Origin: Blumeriella jaapii
Lineage: Eukaryota; Ascomycota; Leotiomycetes; Helotiales; Drepanopezizaceae
Direction of reading: 5' to 3'
DNA: 64,000 bases
Assembly: GCA_009599575.1 (NCBI GenBank)
Contig: VWND01000023.1
Coordinates: 298,501-362,500 of the forward strand
This document shows, piece after piece, positions 46,518 through 59,836 of this stretch (the stretch's first letter is position 1; each line of letters begins with the position of its first letter). A program made the position numbers and the translations under genes. The notes below the pieces were generated by a model that had not been told where the DNA came from, did not search any database, and was given only the letters and a program-made list of their open reading frames with translations.

Positions 46518-48380
46518 TTGGTGTGTGTGAGTGTGTGTGAGTGTGAGTGTGAGTGTGTGTTGTGTGTATGTGGGTGAGAGTCCCTCCTGGGAGAAGTGCG
46601 TCCCGATTTCTCAGGACTGATGATAGTCGTAAGCGGAAGAAGGGCGCAAAGCAAAGGAAAGGAAGGGAAAGGAGGGAAGCAGAGATGAACGGCCGGAGAC
46701 GTGGGAGGGGCGGGGGGGGGGGATCTGACGTATATATATATATATATGTATATATAGGTACCTATATACATATATGTAATGTACATATCTATATGTACTG
46801 TACATATGTATCTACGTAAGGTATGTAAGGTACCTATGTAGGTATGTATAGTATACACACATACGCACATACACACACACATACGTACATACATACACAC
46901 ACAGTACCTACTGTACCTACCCACCTACCTACCCACCTACCTACCCACCTACCTACCCACCTACTGTACCTTCTTACTGTACCTGCTTACTGTACCTGCA
47001 TACTCACTTACTTACTCACTTACCTACTTGCACTTACCTACTTGCACCTGCGCCTTCGCCTGCGCCTTCGCCTTCGCCTGCGCCTCTGCGCCTTCACCTG
47101 CGCCTCGAAGGAACACATGGATGACCTTGATTCACGACCCCACGACCCCACGACACGACACGCACGACAAGACAAGACAAGACATGACATGAGGTGACGT
47201 GAGGTGACGTGACAAGATATGACGTGGCCGAGGTCGAGGTCAAGGTCAAGGTCAAGGTTGGTGATCGCACAGCATGTATGTACAGTACTGCACATTATAT
47301 ACAACATGTATGTATATATGTGAGTAAGTATGTGAGTATGTGTGTGAGTATGTATGTGAGTAAATATATGAGTAAGTATGTGAGTAAGTAAGTAAGTAAG
47401 TAGGTAAGTAAGTATGTATGTATGTATGTATGTACTGTATGTACTGTATGTACTGTATGTACTGTATGTACTGTATGTACTGTATGTACTGTATGTATGT
47501 ACTGTATGTACTGTATGTACTGTATGTATGTACTGTATGTATAAGGTAAGTATATATGTATAATATGTACATACAGTATGTAAAAACGGACGTCTATCTA
47601 TCTGTCTGTCTATCTGTCTGTCTGTCTATCTGTCTGTCTGTACAATACCTACTACCTACCTACTACCTACTACCTCCTACCTCCTACCTCCTACCTCCTA
47701 CCTCCTACTACCTACCTACTACCTACTACCTACTACCAACCTTCTACCTCCTACCTCCTACCTACTACCTACTACCTACTACCTACTACCTACTACCCAC
47801 CTACAGACCCACCTACAACGCCTCTGCAGGATTCTCGGCGGCCTTCTCGGCGTTGCCGCCATGGGCAGGTCGTCGGCTGATGGGAAGGGAACAAGGAAAC
47901 AAGGAAACGAGGAGAAAAAGAAACAAGGAAACAAGGAGGAGGAAGAGGAGGAGCAAGAGGAAGAGGCACAGGCACAGGAGTCGAGGGACCAGGAGTTGGA
48001 TCACCTGACCTGACAGGCGGTGTGGCGCGGTGGGGGCTGTGCGGTGACGTGACGCGGCACCACGTGATGCACACACGTGATGCACACCACGTTCGAAACA
48101 GAAGCGAAAACGTTGCCTGCCATCCCGACTCGGGAGAGAATGCCTTGATGCTCATCTTCGCACGCCCAACCACCGCTATGTTCCTATGTACATTTTCCAA
48201 CTTTTCTACCCACCACCACCACCACCACCACCACCACCACCACCACCATCGTCATCCAACCGCGTGGCAGATGGCACACAGATGCGAAGTGAAAATGGCT
48301 GGAGACTTGGATGCACCCAAAGAAGTCAGGCGCCGCGGAACGCCTTGCCCAGGTACAATTACAAAAAGACAGCGTCTCCT
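46518..48380. repeat. Microsatellite-dense intergenic region
   Basis: Nearly the whole 1.9 kb is simple repeat. CA/TG tracts (46520-46565), (TA)n (46733-46750), CCTAC/CCAC (46916-46965), GTAA/GTAT (47320-47420), a 9-bp unit TACTGTATG repeated about a dozen times (47431-47540), TCTG/TCTA (47593-47640), CTACCTA-like (47648-47800), AAGGAAAC-like (47885-47940) and (CAC)n (48211-48249). I see no gene. The part next to 46518 is the glycine-zipper 5' region. Confidence 0.85.
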
Positions 48381-51300
48381 TCATTCCTCGTCCGACTCCT
48401 CTTCAGCAACCTGTGGTGTGTGAGTCAGGCCGTCTCGTGGCGAGGTCCGGAGGTGGAACGAGCAAACTTACATCGTCATGGAAGGTCTTGCCCTCCGTCG
48501 TCGGCTTGATCATGCCGATGCGGATACAGAAATCACCAAAGTGCTCGCCCTCCGTTCGCTCCAGAGAGTAGCGCTTCAGCAGCGGCTTCATGATGTCCAG
48601 GATCTCGTCTTCCTTGATGCTGCTTCGGTACAGCTTGTTCAGGCGTTGGCCGTGGTAGCCGCCACCCAGGTACATGTTGTAAGCGCCGTATGCCTTGCCG
48701 ACGAAGGCGACCTCGGCCAGCCAGGGCCGGGCACACCCGTTGGGACAACCGGTCATGCGCATAACGATGGAGTCTTGCTTCAAACCGTTCTCCTCAAGGA
48801 CACCCTCCAACTTGCTAATCAAGACTGGGAGGTAGCGCTCACTTTCGGCCATGGCGAGACCGCACGTCGGGAACGCGACACAGGCGGATGAGGACATGCG
48901 GAGACCAGAGAAGTCGGTGTTGTCGAGCTTGTACTTGGCCATCATCTGCTTGATCTGCGGCAGATTCTCGTCGCTGACGTTACTGATGATCAAATGCTGA
49001 TTACCAGTCAAACGGAACTCGCCCTTGTGGACCTTGGCAATCTCCCGGAGACCGGTTTTCATGGGGAAGGTCGCAGTGTCCTCGATACGGCCGTTCTCAA
49101 TAAAGAACGTAAAGTGGTTCAATCCTTTCTCGTCCTTCTGCCAGCCAAAGGTATCAATGTTGCTGATGAACTTGAATGGCTTCGGCTTGTCGAACTGCTT
49201 GCCCCAGAGCTCTTCAACCTTGCCCTTGAAGACGTCGACTCCCATGTCATCGATGGTGTACTTGAGACGGGCGTGCTTGCGGTTCTTCCGATCACCGTGG
49301 TCACGCTGAACCAGCATGACCTTCTCACAGGCAATGTGGATTTCGTCCTTGGGAACGAATCCGAACATGCTACCGGTTCGTGGGTAGGTCTTCTTGTTGT
49401 TGTGAGTAACACCCATGCCACCACCGGCAAGGAGATTGAAACCGGTCAAGTGGCCGTCTTTGCCCTTGCATGCAATGAGACCAATGTCGTGAGCGTAGAC
49501 ATCGGTGTCGTTGTGTGGAGGGATGGCAATGGTGATCTTGAATTTTCTGGGCAGGTATGTTGGGCCATACAACGGCTCGAAGTCTTGTACGGCATCGCCT
49601 GCCACCAGGGTCTTCTTGTCGGTGTCATCCTTCAACCAGATCTCATGATAAGCAGTGGTAGCTGGCAGCAAGTGATTTGAGATCTTCCCGGCGCAAGCGT
49701 AAACCTCACTATGGTACGTCGACGCAGTTGGTAAGCTGCTGCACATGACATTTCGGTTCACATCACCACAGGCAGCGATAGTAGTCATCAGAGCCGCGTT
49801 GATACCTCGCATCGCCGACTTGAGCTTGCCCTTGACGACACCGTGAAATTGGAAGGTCTGACGGGTTGTCAGTTTCATGGTCTCGTTTCCGAATTTGTTG
49901 CTGACATCGTCCATCTGGATCCATTGTTTGGGAGTCGAGACACCGCCGTCGAGTCTGCATCGGATCATGAAAGAGTAGGCAGGCTCAAGGCCTTGCGCCT
50001 TGCGCTCGTCACGGAGATCGCGATCGTCCTGCATGTAAGTACCGTGGAATTTGGTCAATTGCGAATCAGATGCTGAGATGGCGCCAGTGGTCGGATCGGC
50101 AAGACCTTCCTCAATGGTGCCTCGAAGGAAGTTCGATGAGATCTTGATGTCCTCATTTGTTATCGGTGGAGGTTCGTCCGGCAAACCCTCGATTTTGTCC
50201 ACGCCAAGCGCTTGCCATATCTGCGGCTCCCAGTTCTGGTATCCAGTCTGATATCCGTCCGGATCCTGGTCGTCGCCAAGTCCCACCTCCGCAAGTCTCT
50301 TCGCTCCAAGATTTGCAAGCACCCGATCGAGATCCTTTCCAGGCTTGTTATAGTAGTGCTTGTCCTCCTTCCGCGGCCAGTAATGGCTGTCACCCAGAGC
50401 AAAGACGGAGAAGTTGACATTCGCGAGATCGAGCTCGGTGTTGTCCTTGATAGCGTCCCAGAAAGCACGACCGTTTTGAGGGAACTCTCCTTGGCCGGCG
50501 GTACTGGATATGAAAACGATGTTCTCTTCCCGAGCAAGATCTTCCACGGGATAGTCTTCCATGGCCATGACCAAGGTCTTGAGCCCACGTGCTTTGCCTC
50601 TGTTGCCAAGGCGCTTCGACAAGTTCTCAGCATTGCCGTTGTCGGAAGCGAAGAGAATCGTTAACGGGGCCCCGTAAAGCCCCTCCAGCAATTGGTCATA
50701 GGCATCCTTAGCCTTGCGCTTCTGCAACTCACGAACTTCGGTTCCATAGTCCTGTGCCAGAGTCGGAGAGAACTCCGGGTGTCGTTTCATCAGTTGAGTA
50801 AGATGGTTGTCACGCGCCAAAAAGTCCTTCAGCTCTTGCTTGATGCGTTCCGAGTCTAAGGAAAAGCTTGGCTCTCCCTTGTCCTCATTCGTAGGGTCCC
50901 ATCTGTAGAGTGGCCAGTATCCAAGATCGACCGCCTTTTTTGTCTCTTGAAGAACAGTCAATGGCGAGTCGTTCTCCTTGAAGTAAGGCAGATAGGCGAC
51001 GACGACCGAAGGGCCTTCAAATTGATCGGCTTCGATCATGGCTTGGAGAACCTGGGTATAAGAGCTGTACACAGCCACAGATGCGACGTATGCATTGCCG
51101 TAGTTCATAGCGTAGAGGCCGATATCCTTCTTGCGTCGAGTGGCGTCTTGGGCAGTGCGTTCTGAGTATGGGGTAGAGTCAATAATAAGCATGTTGATAT
51201 TCTCGCCAGAAGCGATCACGTGATGGACTCCGGAGTTGCCCAAATCGTACGCCCAAGCATCAGATCCAACAAGCCATTGCGACTCCTTTCGGAAGAGGCC

Positions 51301-53336
51301 CTGCTTGGAAAGCAAGGTTTGTGACAGCGCTGATCCATCGGTTTGGAGCCGCGAAATGATCTCATCCGCCAGTTCAGCCGTCTTCTTATCATCATCAGGT
51401 GCCGAGGCCCATTTAGCCAACCAGGGCTTCACAGACTCGGTAACGAACGCATTTGAATTGGACGCTTGCTGGATTTCGCTGATGAATCTTTGGCGGTGCT
51501 CCTTGCGGGCGACCAAAGAACCAAATCCGAACTCAGGAGTGGCCGCAAGGGAAGTCGAAACCCCGGCGTTCTTGGAACCAAGGGCATTCGCCACATACAA
51601 TCTCTTTCCGAAAATTTGGTTCAAGATTTTCGTGTAAGCAGCTTCGACGGTTGGCTGTGTAAGGTTGTACGCCTCTAACGAGCCCACAGGCCCCTCAGAA
51701 TTACCGACCTCCAGGTTCTGGATTGGCTTCTCGGACTTCAAGTTCTGGAACACACCACGCAGAGCTTGTTGAACAGTCGTCGGTTCAATGTAGCCAAGTT
51801 GGTGGCCAACAATGGTTTCGAGGCCGCCTCCAGGTCCACATTTAAGGGTGGTAAGTAGATCCAAGAGGAGAGGGCCCCATTTGGTAGTCTTTCTTCTGAT
51901 TTGCTCGAGGACGGCAATTCGCTTGATGGATTTAGGAACCGACTCGATGAGTTTCGAGCCTAACCAAGGTCTGTACAATCGCGCGGTGATGATCGCGGCC
52001 TTCGCGTACACCTCGCTAGACTTGGCGGAACGAATCGCTTCGAAAACACCCCCACTCCCGATCCAAAAACAAACAAAGCAGTCTCGGCATTCGGAGGGCC
52101 TGAATAATGGAAAGGTGTGTACTGTCTCCCGAGTGCATCCTTCATCTGGGTCCAAATGGCAGTCACGAAGTTGTAGATGTCGTCTGAGTTGACAGCTCGG
52201 GTAGTCATAGAATCTACAGTTGTTGCGGACGACACGCTGGTCTTGCTATTACTGTCCACACTGCTCTCTCGTTCCGATTTTGAGGATCCCACAGAGGAAG
52301 CCTTTGAGGCCTCCGCAAGGGGTGTTTGTGCAATCGGTGCGGCCGAAGTGGCCTCGACGCCCTCCATGGCAGACGAAGCTGCCGGCGCAGTTGCAGCCTC
52401 TGTGATCGTTGCAACTCTTCCATCGTCGGCATATATGCCTGTCCCACCAGCCTTGGAGCTCTGAAAGGCCCGCACCGCATCAATGTTCAAGATGTTCCTC
52501 ACCACATCAGCATTCTCGAAGGGGATAGGATTCTCCCGCGCTGAGGATCCAGCGTCGAAGAAATGTATCACACCCTTACCCGACTTGATTGCCAGTGCGT
52601 GGGCTGTCACAGCGAGATCTTGTGCCTCCTGCAACGTCTCGGACTGCAGGAATGTGAAGCCGGAATTGCGAATCGAGGTGATGGCAGAATAGTCTGGGTA
52701 ATGCGCAGGCTGTAGCGATACGTGCATCACCAGTGGGAGGTTCGCAAGGCGGTAGAGGTGAGGTACGGAAGCGACCAGGATCGAGGAGTTGGTGGTGACC
52801 GTGACCAACTTGCCATTGCGAATCGGCGTGAAGACGGAAAGGAGGGGGTCGGCATTATGTCTGACGACCTGGATCTGGGATGCCGGGAAGCATTAGCACG
52901 AGACCCCGACCATTGAGGCTCGAGTGACCCACCTCCGGGACCGATGCTTGTGTCGTCGCCACGAGGCCTGGATCTTTGCGGTCCGCACATCTACGCAGGT
53001 GCGACGAGAAGTCCGAGTCGACCGAGCGGGCCGGCTGCACGGACACGATCACGTCGCTGGTCAGGTAGGCGATTCTTGCCACTATTCCCACGCAGTAGCG
53101 GTTCAGCACAAAGGACTTCGACTTCCAGCCGCCGCCGTCGCTCGCAGGGAAAGGAAGAGGCGGGACGTACCAGCTTCTTCGGCCGTCCGAATCGTGTGGG
53201 ACGGAGAGGCGGCCATGGTGTGTTCAGTATCGGCGCGGACGCCGGGTGCAAGGGAAGGTTGAGAGGGGGAGGGGGAGGGAGAGGGAGAGGTAGAGGGAGC
53301 AGAAGTGGTGAGTTGACGGAAGATGAAGGAAGCCAT
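48381..53336 (-). CDS. MET5: Sulfite reductase [NADPH] hemoprotein beta subunit (frame break)
   Basis: Reduces sulfite to sulfide in sulfate assimilation, receiving electrons from the flavoprotein alpha subunit. Exons: 53336-53171, 53081-52933, 52874-48472 and 48410-48381 (a 30-bp last exon encoding VAEEESDEE). Introns are 89, 58 and 61 bp. Order: pyruvate-oxidoreductase-like N-terminus, flavodoxin-like domain (APLTILFASDNGNAEN, about residues 841-990), then ferredoxin-like and siroheme/4Fe-4S halves. Ligand cysteines are visible as ACVAFPTCG (C-x5-C, about 1444) and TGCPNGC (C-x3-C, about 1482). The break at a C5 run (52049-52053) needs one more base and joins FVFGSG to GVFEAIRSAKSS, giving 1,582 aa with an exact codon sum. 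The start could instead be the ATG at 53216; the Ser/Pro-rich extension is weakly supported. Confidence 0.92.
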
Positions 53337-54274
53337 CGACCTGGAATTTTTTTGGGTGCCTTGACCTCGACCACACTACTTACTAAGGAGCTCCTCTGGT
53401 CTCGTCCCCTCCCCGCGACGCGGCTTGATGCTCTTGCGATGTTCGGCGTGGATGACGCTTGCGGGATGCGGTCGAGCCAACCACAGGCCGGCCATGCGTG
53501 GGCGGGGGGCGTGACCGTAGACGGGGCCGAGGTGGTCGTAGCCGTGGCGGGCGTGGCGGGGCGTTGCACGTGTCGACGGGCGGCCCGGTCGAGGGGTGGC
53601 AGGCGAGCACGCCATTCCTAGACCCACCCCGATGTTGGATGCACACACAAGCGTGCCGAATACGATGGGGAATAGATCGTGCACGGAATGTACTGTGCAG
53701 TGTGTACAGTACTTACAGTACAACACAGTGCAGCACATTACTTGTACATTACGTGTACATTACACGCACATTACATGCACATTACATGTACCTTAGATAG
53801 TACTGTAAGGTACAGCACAGTACTGTACAGTACTATCAGGATGTAGATAAGGCAAGGCAGGTACTGTAACGCAGGCAACGCAGGCAACGCAGGCAACGCA
53901 CAGAGGTAAATCCCAACACATTACGAAATACACCACCTTCAGACCCCGTGACGGATCAGTATCAGCACGACCGAGACTTCCAGCACCCCACGCAAACACA
54001 TGCTTGACTATCTACCTCCTCATCTACACAGGCCACGCAACGATGCGCCAGAGATGCCCCAAGCCGATCAAAGCAAGCCAGTTCGCATCCCGTCGTGCCA
54101 AACCCGCCCCAAGGGCGTGGCGGCCTCGCCAGATCTCCTGCGCCGGCCGATGCAACAGGCTCTCGTCCCATCTCGTCCCCATCTCCAACCCTCGTTCCTC
54201 CGCACGGCGAGCCCCCGGGTCCGGTGCAGGACCATCCATCGTCCTCGCACGCCGTCCTCTCATAGTTGGCCCGC
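53337..54274. other. Intergenic region upstream of MET5
   Basis: 0.9 kb. It contains a TACTGTAC/ATTACATG-type repeat block (53690-53835) and a GCAACGCAG tandem (53868-53900). Probably MET5 promoter plus KEI1 3' flank. No gene supported. Confidence 0.55.
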
Positions 54275-55327
54275 TCATAGTTTGCCCGCGTTGATCCGAG
54301 GAAGTGGTGGCCCCGTGCCACTCCTCGCCCGTCGTTCGCGCTCCAGAGTGCCGGGCGGCCCGACAGATCGCGAGGACTTGAGGTTCGTCGTCTTGAACCG
54401 CCCATCCAACCCCTTGACCCACTCGTCATCTGCCTGTCCCCCAAGCCAGAATGTCTCCCCCACGTAGACCATAATCCTCCCAACCCGGCCCTTCCATCCA
54501 GCGCCCTCGGGCGACCCCTCCGCAAAGGGGTTGTCCGCCTTGTCCTCGGCGGCCCCATCCATGTGGAGATGCAGCTTGGGGGGCGAGGCGGCGTACATGT
54601 GCTGCCGCAGAACCTGGCGCGCGAACGACATGACTATGAGAATGAAGTACACGCGCACCACCGTCAGGAGAACGACGACCATGATGCTGGGCAGGCTCTC
54701 TTCGATGCCCACACCATGTCCCAGACTTGGGTTGAGAGCCGTGGGAGCGGTGGAGCCAGCCGCACCGTACGCGACAGCGGCCTGTCCGTCCGTGACCACA
54801 TCCACCTTGCTCACGTTGTACTTCGGGCTCGTGAATCCCGCCGTATCCTCGATCGTGCTGGATCCCGGCGCGCTGCTCGGGATGCTCGTGTTGGCGTTGT
54901 CGGCGCTGACGGCGAGGAACCAGGTGACGGCAAAGGCCGAAGTGAAGGCAGTGTTGATGATCGTATCGAAGAGGTAGAACCAGGCAAGAGCAAGGCATTC
55001 GAAGGGACTCTGCTGGCGAATGTGCGGCATGAGAAACGCGACGAGGACGAGCGCGCCCACGGAGTAGATGTACATCGAGAGCTGGAGGGGTGAGAGCGAG
55101 ACGCCCGTCAGGATCGCAAGGAGGCCGTAGAAGCCCGTGAGTTTGTTGAAGATCATGGAGAGGGAAACCATCTCCACGCCGGTCCGCAGGCTCATCAGGT
55201 AGAGAAAGGTCTGTGGTGGTCACCGTCAGCATTCGCACAGGCGTGAGGAGGGCAGCCAGTAGAGCAGGCGGCAACGTACCCGGGGGCGCGGAATCCGCAG
55301 GTATCGCGAAAGGAGGCCCATCGTCAT
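54275..55327 (-). CDS. Kei1-like inositol phosphorylceramide synthase subunit
   Basis: Golgi membrane protein that partners Aur1 to make inositol phosphorylceramide, an essential fungal sphingolipid step. Exons 55327-55280 and 55210-54275 join IPRPR to TFLYLMSLRTGVEMV across a 69-bp intron, giving 327 aa in frame. Four hydrophobic segments are visible: MIFNKLTGFYGLLAILTG, MYIYSVGALVLVAFL, an FTSAFAVTWFLAV region, and SIMVVVLLTVVRVYFILI. The Kei1 signature FLxxMSLRTGVE near the N-terminus is clear. The C-terminal tail is basic and polar. A second ATG six bases downstream (55321) could be used instead. No break is visible. Confidence 0.88.
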
Positions 55328-56110
55328 ATTATCGCAGAGATCAACCCCGAGTGAAAGGTTGGTGGTGAGCGGACTCGGATGGTTGAGTGTAAACAGGACA
55401 GGATCCTGCGGCTTCTTCGGCTGTCGTCAGGCCAGGAGGCTTCAAAAGCTTAGCGTCACCCTTTAAAATTTGATAACAGGCGTGATATGCAAAGGAAATC
55501 ATCTCAGGCATGTTGTCGCCGGCACACGTTCTGAAAAAGAGTCGACTTTTGATCGATCTTTTTCTATTAAAAGTCAAGACAAAAGCCTTGAGTCACGAGC
55601 ATCCTTCTGCTCCAACGTGTCTCTGTCAACTACTAAATATAGCCTTGTCTTCGATTAGGATGCAAGGCTTCCACTACGTAAGTACCCTTCATTCTCGGGC
55701 TGCTGGGTTTTACAAAGTAATAAGGGGGCCTGGGAGGACCACGCTTCTTCGAGCAGAGGTAATGGTCCAATACATATTTTTGGAATAGATCAAGACTGTC
55801 TTAATTGTCCTGCACAGCACCGGGTATTACTGTACTTTATTACTACTCGCTGAAGGAGAGCGATTCAAATAGAATGCAGTGTTGCTGACCCCATGAAACG
55901 CTACCTATGCTTATTTCCCTTGACCATTCCTTATATCAGAAGACGCGAAGGGTATTATTTACACCAAGTCAAGTTGAACGTCCTTTGGCAAGGCCCTTCC
56001 CATCAGCAAACGCCCAATGTAGAAATATCGCTTTATATGCGTGACGGTCGTAAACACTGGTCCGACGGACACTTTTTTGGAGAAGCAATAAGAACTCTGC
56101 CCATCTTCCT
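55328..56110. other. Intergenic region, KEI1 5' and YPT6 3' flanks
   Basis: 0.8 kb of moderately AT-rich sequence with no ORF showing family features. I see nothing else. Confidence 0.55.
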
Positions 56111-56988
<878 letters not shown>

Positions 56989-57313
56989 GCTGTCTGTATT
57001 TGAATCGTTGTTTCGCGGCGTGCGGAGAGGTTGAGTTGACAAGTTAGTGGAACAGGAGAGTGTACAGCTCGCTGAAGAGGCAAAGAATCGAGTTTTATTG
57101 TGGCTCAGGGGCGTATTCCACTGCTGCTCTCAAAGAAAGGAGAGCGCCGTCTCTGGACGAGTGGGTCGACACCGCCAAGGCTTCATCATTAATCGCCTGG
57201 CGCTAGGAATTGGCGAATTTTTTAATAGCCTGGTGGTTCCCTCTCCCAATTTTGCATCTTCTACCATTTCGGTCATCTCTACACGTACTGACTTTTGAAC
57301 GCGACAAGCCACG
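56989..57313. promoter_or_regulatory. Divergent promoter YPT6/NOP53
   Basis: 325 bp between the two start codons contains both 5' leaders. I see no clear TATA box or known operator. Shared control is only suggested by the layout. Confidence 0.5.
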
Positions 57314-58686
57314 ATGCCGATAATCAAGCCTGCTGCTGTTGCTCCCAAAGCACCACAACAACACAGTCAAAAATCGAGGAAGGGGAAGAAGGCGTGGAGA
57401 AAAAATGTCAATGTCACCGATGTTCAAGATGGGCTTGAAGAAGTGCGGGATGAGATTCTCGCAGGGTATGTTCTCGATGCCATATCAATCATCCCAATCT
57501 AACAGACCCTTGTAGTGGTGTTATTGCCGAAAAGCCATCCTCTGAACTCTTCACGCTTGACTCCGCCGGCGACGTTGGTATTCAGAGAAAGGTCCTCAAA
57601 GGCTCCAAGCCGCTCAAGGCCGATGAGATCATCGCCCAACGTTCCGTGATACCCGCTGTACCGACGAAAAAACGAGCAGGCGATAACACGACCAACGGAA
57701 TTCTCGAACCGAAACGCCAAAGAACGAGTTATGTGTCGCACAAAGAGCTTACCCGTCTCCGCAAAATCGCCGATGGGCGCGAGGTTCAATCCGTCGTGGA
57801 AGTTACGGAGGCCAGCTACGATCCATGGGATGTGCAAAAAGACATAGCAGAGGCAGCGATTGACCCACGGTTTTCATTCCTCAAGAAGCCGGGAAAGAAA
57901 GTTGCTCCACCGACCTTGAAGCATAAGCCTATCTCTCTTGCGGCTAGCGGAAAAGACATACCGGCCGTCAAGAAACCAGAAGGGGGGTTCAGTTACAATC
58001 CTATGTACGAGGACTACGAAGGTCGACTTGTTGCAGAGGGCGAGAAGGAGCTAGCAGCGGAGAAGAAACGCCTTGAACTCATTGAAGCTGAGCGTGTCAA
58101 GCAGGAAGCGGCCGCAAAGTCGGCTGCTGAGGCCGAAGCTGCTGAAGCGCGAGCGGAGATGTCGGAGTGGGAAGAGGATTCTGCTTGGGAGGGGTTCGAG
58201 AGCGGGGCCGAGGAAGTCAAGCTAAATGCGAAGAGACCGGAGAGGAAGACACAGGTGCAAAGAAACAAGATCAAGCGTAGGAAAGAGGAGGAGCGAAAGG
58301 CGAAGATGGCTGCGGGGATCAAGAAGAAGAATGAGCAGGCGTCGCAGGTCAAGAAGATTGCTAAGGCTCTGGCGGAGAAGGAGGCCCTCAAGCAGCTGGC
58401 GCTCGTCCAGAACGATGACAGCAGCAGCGAGGGCGACGACATGGAGCTTCGGCGGAGAAAATTGGGGAAGATTGCTTTGCCGGAGAGAGATTTAGAACTG
58501 GTCCTCCCAGACGAGCTGCAAGATTCTCTGAGACTACTGAAGCCCGAGGGTAACTTGCTGAAGGACAGATACAGAAGTCTTTTGGTTAGAGGCAAGGTCG
58601 AGAGCCGACGCCCGATCAGTTTCGCGAAGAAGGCGAAGCGGAAGGCAACTGAGAAGTGGACCCACAAGGATTTCATGCTCCATTGA
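57314..58686 (+). CDS. NOP53: Ribosome biogenesis protein Nop53 (PICT1/GLTSCR2)
   Basis: Nucleolar 60S assembly factor; in yeast Nop53 recruits the exosome-Mtr4 complex to trim 7S pre-rRNA via an arch-interacting motif. Exons 57314-57465 and 57516-58686, intron 50 bp with CTAAC branch site, 440 aa. Features: N-terminal KSRKGKKAWRKNV block, LFTLDSAGD (fits the known LFxxD arch-interacting motif at about residue 61), YNPMYEDYEGRL, a long Lys/Glu/Ala coiled coil with KRPERKTQVQRNKIKRRKE, and the C-terminal ESRRPISFAKKAKRK. All fit the family and the frame is intact. Confidence 0.93.
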
Positions 58687-59836
58687 AGCATGTCTATATT
58701 AAATTGAAATCAATGGACCTTCTTCTGCATCTGGACACTTGACCCGCAAAGACCTAAGGACATAAGGGTCTGGCGAGGCACGTCCATTTCTCCCCTCCGT
58801 CACGTCACACAGGCACCTTGAACTGACCGAGGCATGTGTTCTCGGGTTCTACCTCACCAGAATCCCACAACCCCCTAACAGATCATGCCCTGCGGCCCAA
58901 GGTGTCTGGCGCTCACACCGGGTGGATGAGAATGAGAATTCACGTGATTTTTCCGCGTCTCGTACTGTGCAGTGCTAACTATGAGAATGTGGTACCACTG
59001 GCCTCCTCTGGCGGTTTTGGTGCCATTTGCGAACGAAGAGACTCCCTGGGTTCTAGAGGCTGGAAATCGAGCCTCTTTGGCAACAAGAGATATCATTGTC
59101 TATGTTCGTACACGTTTTGCCGTCTCGCTGGCTAGTCTCTGTACCTACCTACCTACCTACTCTATACTGTCCTTGTCCAAGTAAGCGTTGCTGCTGTCTT
59201 CTAAATCGTCCTTCACGCTGCGTCCAGCTGTTGACGGGAATGAATACTGTACTGTACCATGCCCCTGTTTTTGAAATCATTATTTAGGTTAGGTACACAG
59301 GACGGGAAAGCTTAAAGCTGAAAACTTCATTACAGGCGGGTCAATCGCCCCCCCCCCCCCACCCCCTTATGCTCCCTGCTTTCTTGATCACAAAAAAAAG
59401 TAATCGAAATTTCAAGATGTTAATAGCATTTTTAATACGGGAGATGGTTGAATATAACTTACTTGTTGAAGTTGATTATTTCAGCTCGCTTTCGCGAATG
59501 GACAGTAGAAAGAAGGCTGACATACTTGCACACCCCTTGCCCAGATTGTTACAGTACTGTAAGGTACGAAGCCACTTTCGTAGGGCTGATATGACCGGAA
59601 CGGATCGCTCGTGGTACATACAGTACAGAAAACATATCGCGGAGGATCGACCGTGCTGATGATGATCGCGGACCTACAGTGTGCTTTGGCTCACTTAGAT
59701 GACGGCACTTGTACAGGAGCTTGTTTGCGAACAAGCTTGAATTATTAAGGATTTCTAACTGTGACATGGCCGCAAAGATTCGGGGCCAAATGCCCGCCCG
59801 TATCTTACTATCCAAGACATGGTTCCCGCAGCCAGA
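58687..59836. other. Intergenic region between NOP53 and the secreted-protein gene
   Basis: 1.15 kb with a CCTA tract (59140-59160), a TACTGTACTGTAC word (59246-59258), a C-run (59350-59367) and a TTACAGTACTGTAA palindrome (59549-59562). No gene supported. Confidence 0.55.
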
